Origin: Nymphaea colorata
Lineage: Eukaryota; Streptophyta; Magnoliopsida; Nymphaeales; Nymphaeaceae
Assembly (NCBI RefSeq): GCF_008831285.2
Contig: NC_045148.1
Span: 21,075,002 to 21,139,001 of the forward strand
Length of the DNA: 64,000 bases
Direction of reading: 5' to 3'
The notes beneath the pieces were generated by a model. That model did no database searches, was not told the DNA's origin, and saw only the letters and a program-made list of their open reading frames with translations. Positions 1-11,194 of this stretch are shown here, in pieces (positions within the stretch are counted from its first letter, which is position 1; each line of letters starts with the position of its first letter). A program made the position numbers and the translations under genes.

Positions 1-240
1 AAAGAATTAGATATAGGAAATTTGTATAAAAAAAAATCTGACCCGAATCCTATCAGGTATTTATGCATATCCGAATCTGAATCTGATTGGATGTCATTTT
101 TTAAATATGATTTGATTTCTTAATCAGATATTAAAAATTTTTTCACATCCAATTTTTTGGATCGATTTGATTAGATATTCAATTCAAATCTAGTATATTG
201 ACATCGCTAAGTTCAAGTAAGTTCATTTGTTCAAGTAAGT
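1..240. repeat. AT-rich dispersed repeat with short GAATC/GGATA-type motifs
   Basis: The stretch consists of degenerate, closely spaced variants of 'ccgaatctgaatc' and 'ttaatcagat'. The same vocabulary recurs, partly in the opposite orientation, at 19260-19690, 20520-21010 and 22000-22187. It carries no open frame of note. It looks like a decayed dispersed repeat; the class cannot be decided from the sequence. Confidence 0.45.
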
Positions 241-339
241 TTGTCTGACCTAGGTTATCATTTTATTTTTGTATTTTTTTAAATTAAAACCCAAAAAAGT
301 GGTAAAGTGAAATGAGGAGCTGGTAAAGGAACTAAAACG

Positions 340-471
340 AGTCTACCTCAAATCGGGACTTAGTCTACTTGGGTTGATCTCAAGCTAACCTGGTACAGCT
401 CAACTTGAGCATGGACTGAATAAGATATGAATGGAGTAGAGTGACCTCAACTCGGCTCGTGTACATCCCTA
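340..471. repeat. Degenerate hAT-like MITE remnant (…CTCGGCTCGTGTACATCCCTA end)
   Basis: The right end resembles the terminus of the better-preserved element at 21407-21622, whose ends are TAGGGCTGCAC and GTGCAGTCCTA. Here only one end is recognisable and the left edge is a guess. The interior has the GAGCTC/GACTCGA-type composition seen in the other copies. The following 300 bases (472-780) hold nothing I recognise. Confidence 0.4.
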
Positions 472-780
472 CTAATGAAAGGGTACGAGGTAAATACTAT
501 CTCTGCTCTTTCCTTATTCCAAATCACTTTCTTCAGCCAACAGTTGCTGATAAACGAATTAAAAGACTCGCGAAAGACCCTATCTGGGGCCCTCGCAGTT
601 TTGTTTTCTCTCTCCCTCAATGCATTAAGGTTTCTCATCATAACTACCATAGAATCCAAACCTCCCATTATGTCCTGCAGCTCCAACTTGCAACCCATCC
701 CTTCCTCTACATGGGCAACTAATTCTGGCTGCTCCCTTTGAGTACTCAGAACTTATAGCCCAATTGCTTCTACCACACCT

Positions 781-1286
781 TCGTGCACTCAGACTTAGGA
801 TCCCACATGCATGGATGCATGTGGTTTAAGAAGGGTGGATTGTAACAATTCAAAAGTTTAGTCTCATATGGAAGATTGTGAGAAACCTTAAAATGCTCCT
901 AAAGGGAGTTGTTAAATGATTTGTTGTCCTGGTTCGTAGCTTTTGTCAAGCTGAAATCGAAATTTCTAGGAGGTGGGTTGTGATCTACAAGACTATAAAC
1001 CCAAGCATAGGAGTGGGTTGGGTCGTTATGGTGGTATCAGAGCACGGTTCAACATTCAGACTTAGGGTTGCACATAGACAGATGAATGTGCCTTAAAGGG
1101 GGTGTATCGTAGTAAAGTTTAGTCTCGATTGTGAGATAATTTCAAGGGATTATAAAGGGAGATGTTAAATGGTTGGTTGTCTTAGTTTCTAACTTTTTTC
1201 AGCCAGAAACCAAAATTGTTAGGGAGTAGGTTTGCATTCGCTGGACTAGGAGGCCGAGCCCGATAGTGGGTCGAGTCCTTACAATG
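781..1286 (+). mobile_element. TRIM-like miniature LTR retrotransposon, partly tandem
   Basis: Two related repeats of about 185 bp, at 841-1030 and 1103-1286, begin TGTAACAATT and TGTATCGTAG and share the segment 'aaagtttagtctc'. Directly after the first is TGGTATCAGAGC (1032-1043), the standard plant primer-binding site complementary to initiator tRNA-Met. Directly before the second is the polypurine tract AAAGGGGG (1095-1102). Between PBS and PPT there are only about 50 bases, so the unit is LTR-PBS-PPT-LTR with no coding room, the definition of a TRIM. A second copy of the short internal part (788-840, ending in AAGAAGGGTGGA) lies before the first LTR, which suggests a tandem LTR-internal-LTR array that has lost its left end. 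The exact LTR ends and any target-site duplication are unclear. Confidence 0.68.
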
Positions 1287-2460
1287 ACAAAAATGTGAAA
1301 GTACCATGCAGTGGTACATTTTTTAGAAAGCCTTTTGCTGAGTGAGAGGAATATGTCAGTGGCCTAGCGAGAGCTGAATCTACCAACAAGATCGAAGTTT
1401 GCGTCATGCGTAGTTGGCAACCCGTGAGTTTGGATGCCAACTGGGTTACCGAATTGCCTCAGTGGCTTGTCCAAGTCGGGTCTCAAAAGCTAAAGTTATA
1501 ATAAAATTTTTTTCTGTCGTTTTTGTGGTTTTCAAAGATTGAAATTTGAAAAAATATGTTCTTTTGGTGGTCGCTAAAATGAAAAAAATAAAAAACGAAA
1601 AAAATGTTTCTAAAAAATAGTAATACTAAAAACATCATATGAAACCATTATTATGGATTCTATTTTCATTGGAGGATATAGAGTTTCTCATGCATCTCTC
1701 ATCCTTCTCACCCTCTTTTTTCCTCTTATTCGGGTTTGGTCTCATTTTAGTTTTTAGTTACTGTCCTCCTCACCATCCTCTCCCTCTCTCTCTCTGCTTG
1801 ATGGCTTCTCGAGAGGCCAGGATGCTGGATGATTTCTCTCGGATGACTATTAATGCTTACCATTGGATCACTATAAGTGTTGTTATCTGATCACAAGAGA
1901 AAAAAGATGAATGAACAGCCAAACGAAACCCTTGCCTATGAGCTTCCTTTTGAGTTCTGACTAACAACAGAGCTTGAATCATTGCAAATGAGTGTTGTAA
2001 AAAAATGGGTATGAGTGACAGATTCGCTTTTTTTTTTTTTTTTTGTATCCAACCAAACTCGGGTGATTCAGAGCCGACTCAGCTATTCCAAGCAACCCGG
2101 GTGATTCAGACATGATTCTTTTGAAAATCAGATGTGTACCTATCAAACCTGGAACCATGACTCATTTCCTAGCGATTCAAGATGGCTCAAGCGATTCCTG
2201 AGTTGGATCACCGAGTTTGCCAACCATGGTGTTAGGGAGTGCAGACAATATACCTTCAACTTCATTCCACATCTCATCTCCTTGACTCAGGAGCATGACT
2301 CACAATTAAATCCAACTAACCATCAAACTTGCCGGTACTTTCATTGGCAGTTATGTTATGCCCATTGGAGTTAATACCTTCAACTTAGTACAGCTCCTAC
2401 CTCATTAACCCAAAAAGATAACACCCATAGGAATCAAACTAATGAGCACGTTCTCATCGA
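1287..2460. other. Unassigned AT-rich sequence
   Basis: I see no gene or mobile-element terminus here. There is an A/T-rich patch at 1500-1630, a 19-base T run near 2030, and a degenerate short repeat at 2055-2220 built on 'gattcaga' and 'cgattc'. The open frames are short and show no family resemblance. Confidence 0.3.
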
Positions 2461-2606
2461 CAGGGAGTGGAAACACAAATTTTTCATGAGAAAGGCCAAA
2501 TTATAGTTTCAAAATTTTAACATGGCCGAAATATAATTTTTCACAGATTTGTATAGGATAAATGATTAAAAAAAATTACATTTGAGTTGTTATAGCTCCA
2601 CCCCTG
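2461..2606. mobile_element. 146-bp hAT-type MITE (CAGGGG…CCCCTG family)
   Basis: The element starts CAGGGAGTGG and ends CTCCACCCCTG, an imperfect terminal inverted repeat of the form CAGGGGCGGAGCC. It is flanked by CTCATCGA (2453-2460) and CTCATCGG (2607-2614), an 8-bp target-site duplication with one mismatch, as expected of hAT transposition. The interior shares 'aaatttttcatgag' with the copy at 39974-40144. It carries no coding capacity. Confidence 0.68.
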
Positions 2607-4669
2607 CTCATCGGCTTGCGAGCCTAACCGGAAATGCTATGTCCCTCGGGACTATATTGCCTCTGGATCACATGCCATGATGTGGACTCCAGAGATCAAA
2701 CACAATTGGATAGGACCCACATCAGACAATGACCAGGGACCTCATTCAAGCCATGTGCCCACGCTTTCGCAGTTGGCCGGCCGCAGTCTCTGATCGTATC
2801 CTTGAGATTTATGGTTGCAAACAGAGACAAGTCGCGAACAGCTAAATACATTAGAAGATGACAAAATCCTTGAGCCAGATCAGACCTATTCACGCTGCCT
2901 GCTTGAATTCCCGCCATAGAAACAAATTTGTAAATTAGCCGCTAATTCATCTACAGAATGAAAAAACTCATCATTCTCTTCTTCAAAAGAATGATATGAT
3001 ATTTCCATGGTATAAATTTATTTTCTTCAAAAGTTGCGAAGCCACTAATGGAGGGGGTGTTCGATGAAGGATGAATTGTGGAATTCTAACATTAAGATTC
3101 TCTAACAAAGAATTTTGATTCTTTTTTTGTAAGCTCATTCTTGAATCAAAAATTCTAGAATCGTGAATCTTATCTGAGGTGTAGAATTATAATTTTAGAA
3201 TTTCTTTCATCACCCTTTACAAACACATCATGATGGTTTTAGTTCATGTTTTATCAAATGCATCATTTTCAATTCTGAAATCAAAATTTCAGACTAGCAC
3301 AAAGGAAAGCTAGAACTGGAAATTTCGTTGTAATTCTATTCTTGAGGTGGAATTTGTTTATAAAATCAAATTTTAAAATCAAAATTCAAGGCCTTTAAAC
3401 ACTTTCAGAGACATCCTCGTCAATCCCCATCGTATGCATCACTGAACCAAAGGTCTGCCAAAGAAGCAAATTTGAAAATGCTTAAAACAAAATGCCCTTT
3501 ATTAGGCAGAGTTCTTTCATAATTCTGCTAGTTTTAGGCTCTTCAAATTCCCTAAACCAACAAGAATGGGCAAGAAGAGTTCTGAAGCCAACAGTTATGT
3601 GATTCTTGCCATCAATTCAGAACTCAAGAGTACGCTTATCAGGTGAGCATGCTTCAAAGATTTTACCCATTGAAGACAGTGATGCAGAGTCCAATGAAAG
3701 GGTTTCTTTTTTCATTAGCTAAAAAGAATTAATCTAAAGGATTGGATAGAAGATAAATGTTAGACTTTAATCATTTTCAAACTAATAGTTGTTTTGGAGT
3801 TGAATATGCCATCTCTCAGTTATAGAACTGTGAGTATTTCTTATTGCTATGTGGTGAAATGACTCCTCGAGATTGAAGCTTAGAAGCCAAAAGTGGTAGG
3901 TAGGCCTCGGCGATAAACATTCAGAGACACCTGATGGGTCTTAGATGAGCACCTAAGCAGGGCCTAGACAAGGAAGAAACAGTAAATGAAAGAAAGAAAG
4001 ACAAGAGGAAAGAAGAAAGTGAAGAAAAAGAAGAACAAGAAGGAAAGAGGGAAACAACAAAAGAAAAAGAAAGAAGAAAGGTAAAAGTAGAGGGGAAAAG
4101 GATTTAAAATAATTCTTTTCTTGACTATTAAGGGTTGAAGAAACATGCAACGCAGTTTGTTTTTCCCCTTCCAGCAAGTTGAAGGAAAACCAGACCTGAA
4201 CCCTCTTGAGAGGATAGATTCTTTGGATGGCTTACAGATCTCTGGCTTTTAAGTTTACAGGTTCAGATTAGGCAGAAAAAAGCAGCACATGTAAACAGAA
4301 TTATGACAGTCACACAAATCCCACTATGCCAACACATTTGGTTCTAAAGATCAAGAGTCTCCCGGCTTATTACCCGGTCATGTTAAGTCCCAATAAATTA
4401 AATATAAATATGAGATAAAGCATCACTCGGAGTTTGATATACACAAAGAAAGTCATATATGATTGAAATGTAAACAGATAGGAGTTTTATATACAATTAT
4501 AATATTTTATTATGATTAATTATATTTTATATATTATTATATATTAAAAAATATATTTATTTTTTAATTTAATTGGGCATGGATCAGGCTTGGATTTTAG
4601 GTGTTGGACCGGCCGGAGTCCGACTCCTAATCGAGCCAGGCTGGGTCGATGCCCAGGCTTAGATGTAGA
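2607..4669. other. Unassigned intergenic sequence with a possible MITE and a purine tract
   Basis: No gene is visible. The segment 3053-3405 starts 'gggggtgttcgatga' and ends 'caaggcctttaaacact', loosely inverted ends like those of plant MITEs, around an AT-rich interior rich in 'aattcta'; I rate this as weak. A strand-biased purine tract of short AAG/GAA runs spans about 3967-4100. 4440-4570 is A/T-rich. Confidence 0.3.
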
Positions 4670-5873
4670 ACCTGCGTAGCCTTGCATGAATGTGCCCGGC
4701 TTGGGCTTGGAGCACGTGGCTCTGTTGAGGGCCGTCAACCACAGAGGGGTACCTTGAAGAGCGGGTAGCAAGGCAGCCAAGGCGAAGATAGGTTTTTGTA
4801 GTCCATGTCTAATGGTCTAGGGCTAGTCGTGAACAAGAGAGTAGCTTTCTCGACCAGGCTGAGGCTGACACTGCTAGATGGTGAGAACGCCGAAGCAGCG
4901 GCAATGAAACAGGCCTGGCCTGCCTCAGTGTAATAAAATATTAATTACTAATTTTTAAAATAAGTTTTACTTTTATATATGTAATATATATATTTTAACT
5001 TTTGTTCACTAAAATTGAACTGTGCAGGGCTTAGGCTTAAGCCCAGGCATCGATCAAATGCCAACCAGAGCCTGGCCGTGGATGGCTGGATGTCAGAGTC
5101 TTCGACAAGACATCCTCTTGGCCGAGGCCTGAGCCTACCAGCAAGGGACGGGTGGTAGTGTGGCAAGTTGCTGGCCGCAGGTGGCTGGCAGTAGATGTCC
5201 TTAGCCATGACTGATGGTTGTTAGGCCTTGTGGCAGCTAAAGCAGGGTCCTAAAGGGAGGGTCTAGGGAGAGAGAGAGAGAGAGAGAGGGAGGAGGGGGG
5301 AGAAGTAGTGGCTGGTAAGCATAGGGCCAATGTTGGTGTTGTGTCAGACTACCAAGTTGTCATGATATGGGTTCTAGCAGAAGGTCTTCCTCTGAAGGTC
5401 TTCCTTTGAAGACCAGGCTACTGGCACTGGCTTTGTGCGCTGGTGAGCAAGCATGGCTTGGGTGCGAACCGATGTACACTGTGGAGCAGCTTGCAATGGT
5501 CGGCCTTGAGGAAATAGACAAACTTTGACTGGCATTTTACAGAGAATGGTGGTAGAGTCCAACTTTGGTTCTGAAATATATGGTAGATCTTGGCGAAAGG
5601 ATTCTGGGATAGAGAGAGAGAGAGAGAGATTGGCCAATGGACAGCGGTAAATGAAGAACTTCCAAAGGATGTTTGTAGAGCCAATGTTGGCTTATTCTTT
5701 CTTTTTTCTTTTGTTTTAATTTTTCTTTTTTATGCCAACTGGTTAGCTAAGGGATTCTTTTACAATTTTGTAAAAGTTGTTACTGAGGGTAGTTTGGTCA
5801 TTTTTATGTACACAATCTACAAAATTAATGTAGCAGATCATAAAGTTGATGTGGAAGGAGGAAAGGGTGGGGG

Positions 5874-6818
5874 TAAGCCTCGGGCTGGGCTGCCGCCTGG
5901 TACCCGGTACCCGGCCCGACTTGGGCCCGGGCCCTGAAGATTTGAGTTTCAGGCTTTTTTTTTTTGGGGTCAGCCCGGCCCGGTAATTAACTGGTCAGGG
6001 GTCCGAAAAACCTGACAATAAATTTATTTATTTTTTTTCAAAAATAAACGGGCTTGGGGAGTTTTCTCTTCTTTTCGCTGTTTTGCCGAGGACCGAAGTG
6101 AGTCTTCGAGGTTGCCAACTTGCAGGAAGGGCGGGCGGAGAGCGGCCGCACAGGTGAGCAAGGGGCTCGCAGACTCGCAGTCCTGGAGGAGGAGGCTTTG
6201 GGCAAAGGCGGCAGAGGTTGGTGGTGGGAAGTGGACGGTGGCAGCTGGCTTCCATTGCCCAGTTCCATATCTGACTTTCTTCTGATCGGATTGGGGTTAG
6301 GGTTGGGAAGGTTTAGGGTTAGGGTTTTCGAAACTTGCTGTTTAGTGGATTAAACCACAATCCCTCCTACTGTTTCCTCTGGTGGCGCGGTGGGTCCTTC
6401 GATGATGAAGAGTGCTCACTGCTTCTTCATCTGACTTTCTCCTTTTCTTTCTCATAATTTTAGCAAGCAAGAAAAGGGAGAAAGAACAAAGAAAAGGAAA
6501 GCAACACAGAGGGGAAGGGAGAGACCCTTCACGGCAGCAGCAAAATGGGGCTGAGCGACCCTTTACTGAAGCAGGGAAAAGCTTGAAAGTCAGAGGGGGA
6601 GAGAGAGACCTTCAAGGCAGCAGCAAAAGGGTGCTGGGACTCAGCGAGACCCTTCATGGCAGCAGAAATCGAGCCAGGCTGGGCCTTGGTCATAATCTCA
6701 AGCCCAAAGCCCGATACTTTATTGGCCCGGTTAGAAACGGCCCAGGTTTCGAGCTGGCCCGATAGCCTTAATGGGCTTAGCTTTTGCATATTTTTGGGGC
6801 CGGGCTGGGCTGACCCAG
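5874..6818. mobile_element. Insertion of about 945 bp inside block A
   Basis: The copy at 58180-60990 runs straight through the position where this sequence sits: 'gaggaaagggtggggg' is followed by 'gcaggtcggtag' near 59500, whereas here the two are separated by 945 bp. The insert begins and ends GC-rich, with GGGCTGGGCTG close to both ends and 'cccggccc' clusters, hinting at complex termini. It contains the telomere-like segment at 6294-6327 and a three-fold repeat built on 'gagacccttca.ggcagcag' (about 6520, 6605 and 6648). No protein family is recognised. Confidence 0.5.
6294..6327 (+). repeat. Short telomere-like (TTTAGGG) stretch
   Basis: Four TTAGGG-type units, partly imperfect, lie within about 34 bases. 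Plants use TTTAGGG telomeres, and the same word also occurs as a telo-box in promoters. With so few units inside a mobile insertion, chance or a promoter-derived motif is as likely as a telomeric origin. Confidence 0.45.
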
Positions 6819-7311
6819 GTCGGTAGATGTTGTGTTTCACCGATAGTGCATGAGTTGTGTTTTCCCCATTGTTGCACACGATAAACTTGTAGATGGTCAC
6901 TTAATTTGGAGTTCTCATTAATGGCACTGCTAGGATGCTTGTCTACATTTTTAAAATTCACATTACATGGTTTTTTATTTTACTTTATGGTGAATGAAAG
7001 AAGATTTTATATGGTTGTTCTGTGCATGTGTTTCAGGTGAGCATCAAGACTATTCTTGAAGAATTAGCAGACTGTAAGAGTGGTGATCTTTGGTGTTTGC
7101 CATTTTGGTTTTTGAAGGGCTAAACAAATGATTATTCATCTTCTATTAAGTGCATTGTACATGTATTACATATGCCTGCTTTCAGAATCCAGGTTCCTGG
7201 ATTGCACTTTGCACCCTGCTTGGCTTCTCGAGCAACTCTTTCTCATGAATGATCATTGTAGCACGAAGGGACTCTTGTCACTTGTTCTCTTTCTCTCTCT
7301 CTTTCTATCAA

Positions 7312-7322
7312 TATATTATATA

Positions 7323-7379
<57 letters not shown>

Positions 7380-7421
7380 AATATAATATATTATTTTTTC
7401 CCTGTGATCAGGAATTAATGC

Positions 7422-7480
<59 letters not shown>
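7312..7480. repeat. (TA)n/(TG)n microsatellites in block A
   Basis: Two TA-repeat runs (7312-7360 and 7427-7480) enclose a TG run (7360-7378) and a unique spacer around 'aggaattaatgctga'. The equivalent place in the inverted copy (58840-58945) also has TA runs around 'cagcattgattcctga', so the microsatellite pair predates the duplication. The frames it creates are not genes. Confidence 0.85.
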
Positions 7481-7482
<2 letters not shown>

Positions 7483-8290
7483 TCTTATTATCAAACAATA
7501 GACAAAACAAACATTACAAAAGGACCACAATGTACAAGACGCAACTATTGGATAAAACATACAAAATAGATAGAACATAAATGAAATGTCCGGCAAAACA
7601 AATAGGACAAACAGGACAAACTACAGAAAAAAAACACTGAACAAAAGGAACTCTAAGTTTTGTTCCTAAAACCTTCAAATAGTGGGCAGATAACACCAAT
7701 AACATGACAGAGGTGTGGTACGAAGGACATCCAGTCCATTTGGTCCAATGAAACAGTGGTCAAAACGATCTATTAGAATGCACACTTAGGCGCATTTACT
7801 AGCTAAGTGTGCATGAAAGAAGCCAATTTGTAGCTATTGGCCCTGCTTACACAGGGAATTGAATCCCCACCTCCCCCATTTAGTTGAAGCATCTTTAATA
7901 TATGATGCCATGAAAACATATTGGAAAGCCTTAGAGACCAACCTTAAAAGAATGATGATTCAGCATGAATCGGCTGATTTATGACTGATTCAACGGATTT
8001 GATAAAAAAAATTGTTGAATTTTGGAGGCTCTTGAATCAGCGATTGCATTTTATTCAAATCAGCTCATTCAGGCCTATTTAAATCGATAGTACCGATGAA
8101 CTTATATAAATCATGACCGAAAACGACAATGGATGATGTGATGGTTAAATGTCTGAAACTAGTTATGTGCACACCCCTGTTGGCAAAAAATTGTGCAGAG
8201 GGGTGTACAATGACCAAAATACTTTTGATTAAGTGAAAAGGAGCAAAACTAGTTTTATGCACACTTTTATGTATGCATGCATGGGAGTGT

Positions 8291-8480
8291 GTCCATGATT
8301 GGTGCTAAATAAATCCGGAAAAATTCCCAAACCACAAACTTCTACATCACCTACAGTTCCTGTTTCTCACATTTGTCGGACTTCTCTTTGGATGCATGAT
8401 TTTTTTTTTCAACATCCAAAATTTTATTTAGCCCATCCAAGTTTTGTGACCTGACCATTGAGTAGAAGTACAATTTGTTC
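8291..8480. repeat. Tail of block A
   Basis: The segment contains 'ttggtgctaaataaat' and 'gtagaagtacaatttgttcatg'. The reverse complement of these landmarks occurs at 52540-52680 in the matching order. On the right side this tail is separated from the A' body by about 5.5 kb that carries CNL relic 2; here it directly abuts block A. Confidence 0.55.
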
Positions 8481-9419
8481 ATGCCACGAGGGAATGCCAT
8501 CAACCTTGCAGAAGTGGCGGTGCTGTCGCATGTCACCCGCTCTGGGTGGGGGGACTTTGACTGCCAACTTTTGCTTTGGTGAAGAAAAGCAAGTGGGTGA
8601 CGCTCAACCAACCATACGGCGCGTGCTCTACTAGTCAATGGCTTCAATTTTGGCGTCTTTAGGTTTTGATGGGCAAGAAAATTTTTCAAATCTTTAAATT
8701 TTATTTACATGGCTACAAGAAATATTTCCTGCCCATCAAACCGGCCCTGATGGAAACCAGGTCATAGAATCCTGCTTTCCACTTAGGCCTCGAAGCAGAG
8801 CTTACGGCCAAAGGAAAATAGTGTGAGAGTTTTGACCTTTTATCTAATTGGCAAGTTATGGAATTGCTTAATCACAAACAGGAAGTCAGAATTTTCGAAA
8901 TGGCTGGTGTCGGAGTTCCTCAATTTTGGAGGTTCAAAACCTACCATGCTCCAACCTGTCTTGTAAAATAACAAACCATTTTCTGTCAATTAATTAAGCC
9001 AAAAAAAAAAAGCCTAGCTCGAAGTGGGCATCAATGAGGTAGGCAGTCCTTGAGTGGGGGACACTTAGAATATTTAAGTGGTAGAGGTAGTACAATGGGG
9101 CCTTCTAGTTTCATAGCCAAAATGATTTGGATTCAATGATGTTGATGGGTGCACTCAAAAACTTCCACTCACTCTATAAATGACAATATGTTCATCATGG
9201 AGGGTAACCAACCCATTTGAAAATGGAGAATCCAATCTACCTGTCCATTAAAGAAAGGAGAAAAGAAAACGAAGAAAAGGACACCATGCACATGGTTGCC
9301 TTTCTGCCTCTTTTTTTTTTAAAGGAACCTAGAGAGCACCCATGTGGTGATCATGAGTTCATGGCTCTTTGGGAGCCAACTCTTCACGGGACAAATCCAC
9401 AGGCTCAGTCTAAGAGGTG
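8481..9419. other. Unassigned intergenic sequence
   Basis: I see no protein family, terminal repeat or tandem structure in this stretch. The frame at 8351-8689 (minus) overlaps the tail repeat and has no recognisable motif. The frame at 9217-9420 is low-complexity at its start. Confidence 0.3.
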
Positions 9420-10095
9420 ACAAAAGCATCATTTTAATTAGGATAGACCAAGGGCACTAAAGCAAAAAAGAGGTAGTTCTGATATGAATTTAATCCATAA
9501 TATCCACCTGTAAAATAGACAAAGTGACGAGAACATCATTTTCTTTACGAGAGACAAAGGGTATTCGTACAAAGTAAAGCAAAAAAAAGGACAGCTATGA
9601 GATGAATTTAATCTAAAGCATCCAGCAGTCAAAAAGACAGTGGTAAGAGAATAACGTTATCTTTGATAGAACAAAAAGAATGGCTGCAAGGTGCTTGAAC
9701 TGGCTTTAAGCACTAAAAGATTGCATTGCTCATTCATTGAGGAAGATGCCCGTTTAACCCTTCCTTCTCAGCATCGTTTTCATTACGATAGACCAAGGAT
9801 ATTCGTATAAGCTAAAGCAAAAAAGGCAGTTAATGAATTTAATCCATAATATCCACCAGCAAAAGAGACAAAGTGACAAGAACAACATTTTCTTTACGAT
9901 AGACAAAGGGTATTCATACAAACTAAAGCAAAAAAAAAGACAGTTACGAAATGAATTTAATCAAAAGCATCGAGCAGTAAAAAAGACAGTGATAAGAGAA
10001 TAATTTTTTTTATGCTAGAGCCAAAAGAACGGCTGCAAGGTGCTTTAACGGGCTTTAAGCACTAAAAGATTGCATTGCTCATTCATTGAGGCATG
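9420..10095. repeat. Block D: minisatellite with about 110-bp units in two larger copies
   Basis: A unit of roughly 105-120 bp with the words 'taaagcaaaaaa', 'gaatttaatc' and 'acgatagac.aaggg' starts near 9445, 9545, 9795 and 9900. Two units plus 'ggctgcaaggtgctt…cattgctcattcattgagg' form a larger period of about 350 bp (9425-9745 and 9780-10095). The same unit occurs in reverse complement at 51340-51700. No coding function is implied. Confidence 0.6.
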
Positions 10096-10099
10096 AAGT

Positions 10100-11045
10100 A
10101 GAACCCTGTGGCCAAGCACTTGGTCGTGGCTACTGAGGTGGGAAAGATGCGACAATTCTGGTTGCAGGATGAACTTCTAATTTCAAAGGGCAAAGGTGTG
10201 TTCGTGCCTAGATGGGGAAACCTTTGGCAAGAGTTGCTGAAGGAATGTCATGACTCATTATGGGCAGGTCGTCCTGGCTAGGAGCGGACATTGGTGCTCC
10301 TTGAAAGTGGCTACTATTGGCTACAAATGAGAGATGACGTTGAGGCATACGTAAATACTTGCTTGATTTGCCAACAGGATAAGGGAACAAATTAGAATAC
10401 TACCGGCCTCTTGGAGTCTCTGCCTATTCCAGAACATCCATGGGAATGCCTTTCTATGAACTTCATCGTCAGCTTACCCAAAGTTGACGGCTTCAGCTCC
10501 ATCCTCATGGTTGTGGATGGATTCTCACAATATGTGACCTTCATCCTAGCCTCTAAGGAATGTCCCACGGATAAGACAATAGAGTTATTTGTGAAGCACA
10601 TAGTGAAACATTGGGAGGTGCCGAAAAGCATCGTAAGTGATTGTGACCCACTTCACAGGAACGTTTTAGCTGATGTATTTCGTTTGTTGGGTTCAGATTT
10701 ATTATTCTCAACAAGTTTCCATCTGCAAACTGACGGCCAAACTGAATGGATCAATGACTTATTGGAAACATACCTTCAACACTATGTCAACGCAAATCAA
10801 AAGAATTGGGTGAAGTTATTTGATGTAGCCCAATTTTTTTACAATTTCGAGATAGCCACTAGACAACAACCATTGATGTGCCATACCCTTGCAACTCAAG
10901 AGAAGGGACGGCCTACTTTCGCCTACCAGTTTGTCTGCAACTAGCAGGAGCAGACGGAGTTGGCTAATGCGTTCTTACATAAGGCCACCAAAAATATGAA
11001 GAAATTAGCAGATCGGACTCGAAGGCCAATGGAATTCTGAGTTAG
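10100..11045 (+). pseudogene. Ty3/gypsy chromovirus-type integrase fragment, inactive
   Basis: The frame upstream of 10380 reads as the integrase zinc-binding region: HDSLWAGRPG, then YYWLQMRDDV and the Cys pair of CLICQQDKG, with a stop in place of the usual Trp after GRPG. The longest frame (10411-10944) is the catalytic core, with MNFIVSLPK, VSDCDP and TDGQTE. The family norm is MDFI, so the first of the three catalytic acidic residues is Asn here. A stop follows at 10942, after which the C-terminal KKLADRTRRP segment is still readable to about 11040. No gag, protease, RT or LTR lies nearby. It is a truncated dead fragment of a chromovirus-like element (CRM, Reina and Tekay are the usual plant lineages; I cannot choose). 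It lies between blocks D and B only on the left arm. Confidence 0.85.
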
Positions 11046-11194
11046 ATGAGCACCAGAATCCGAATGTTTAACTTTCCATTGCTTTTAGGGTCTCTACACT
11101 TCAGTAAGTTAAAAAGATACAGAAGGTTGCATGACAAGATACAATAAACTATTATAACAATTGTTATATACTTACACTTGAGATGGCCCCTCAC

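Larger units (their letters stand above)
4670..8290 (+). repeat. Repeat block A (left arm of large inverted duplication)
   Basis: This block is matched in reverse complement by 58180-60990. Landmarks in order are the GC-rich 'gcccaggc' part (4670-5250), the AG run and 'attggccaatgg' (5605-5640), the segment 'gtcggtagatgttgtg' (6819), 'gcacgaagggactctt' (7261), the TA/TG microsatellite, the short-period 'gacaaaac' segment (7500-7660), and 'gtgcatgaaagaagcc' (7809). The opposite copy has these in mirrored order. It encodes no recognisable protein. The GC-rich part resembles 25380-25760. It is probably a non-coding transposon derivative, but the class is unknown. Confidence 0.6.

Noticed and set aside
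1032-1043. Possible tRNA-Met gene fragment (TGGTATCAGAGC)
   Set aside because: It is only the 12-base complement used as a retroelement primer site, next to an LTR; no cloverleaf surrounds it.
6294-6327. Interstitial telomere from a chromosome fusion
   Set aside because: There are too few and too imperfect units, and they lie inside a mobile insertion absent from the other arm.
7128-7705. Open frames on both strands across 7128-7705
   Set aside because: They run through TA/TG microsatellites and give Ile-Tyr and Cys-Val repeats; there is no gene-like composition outside the repeat.
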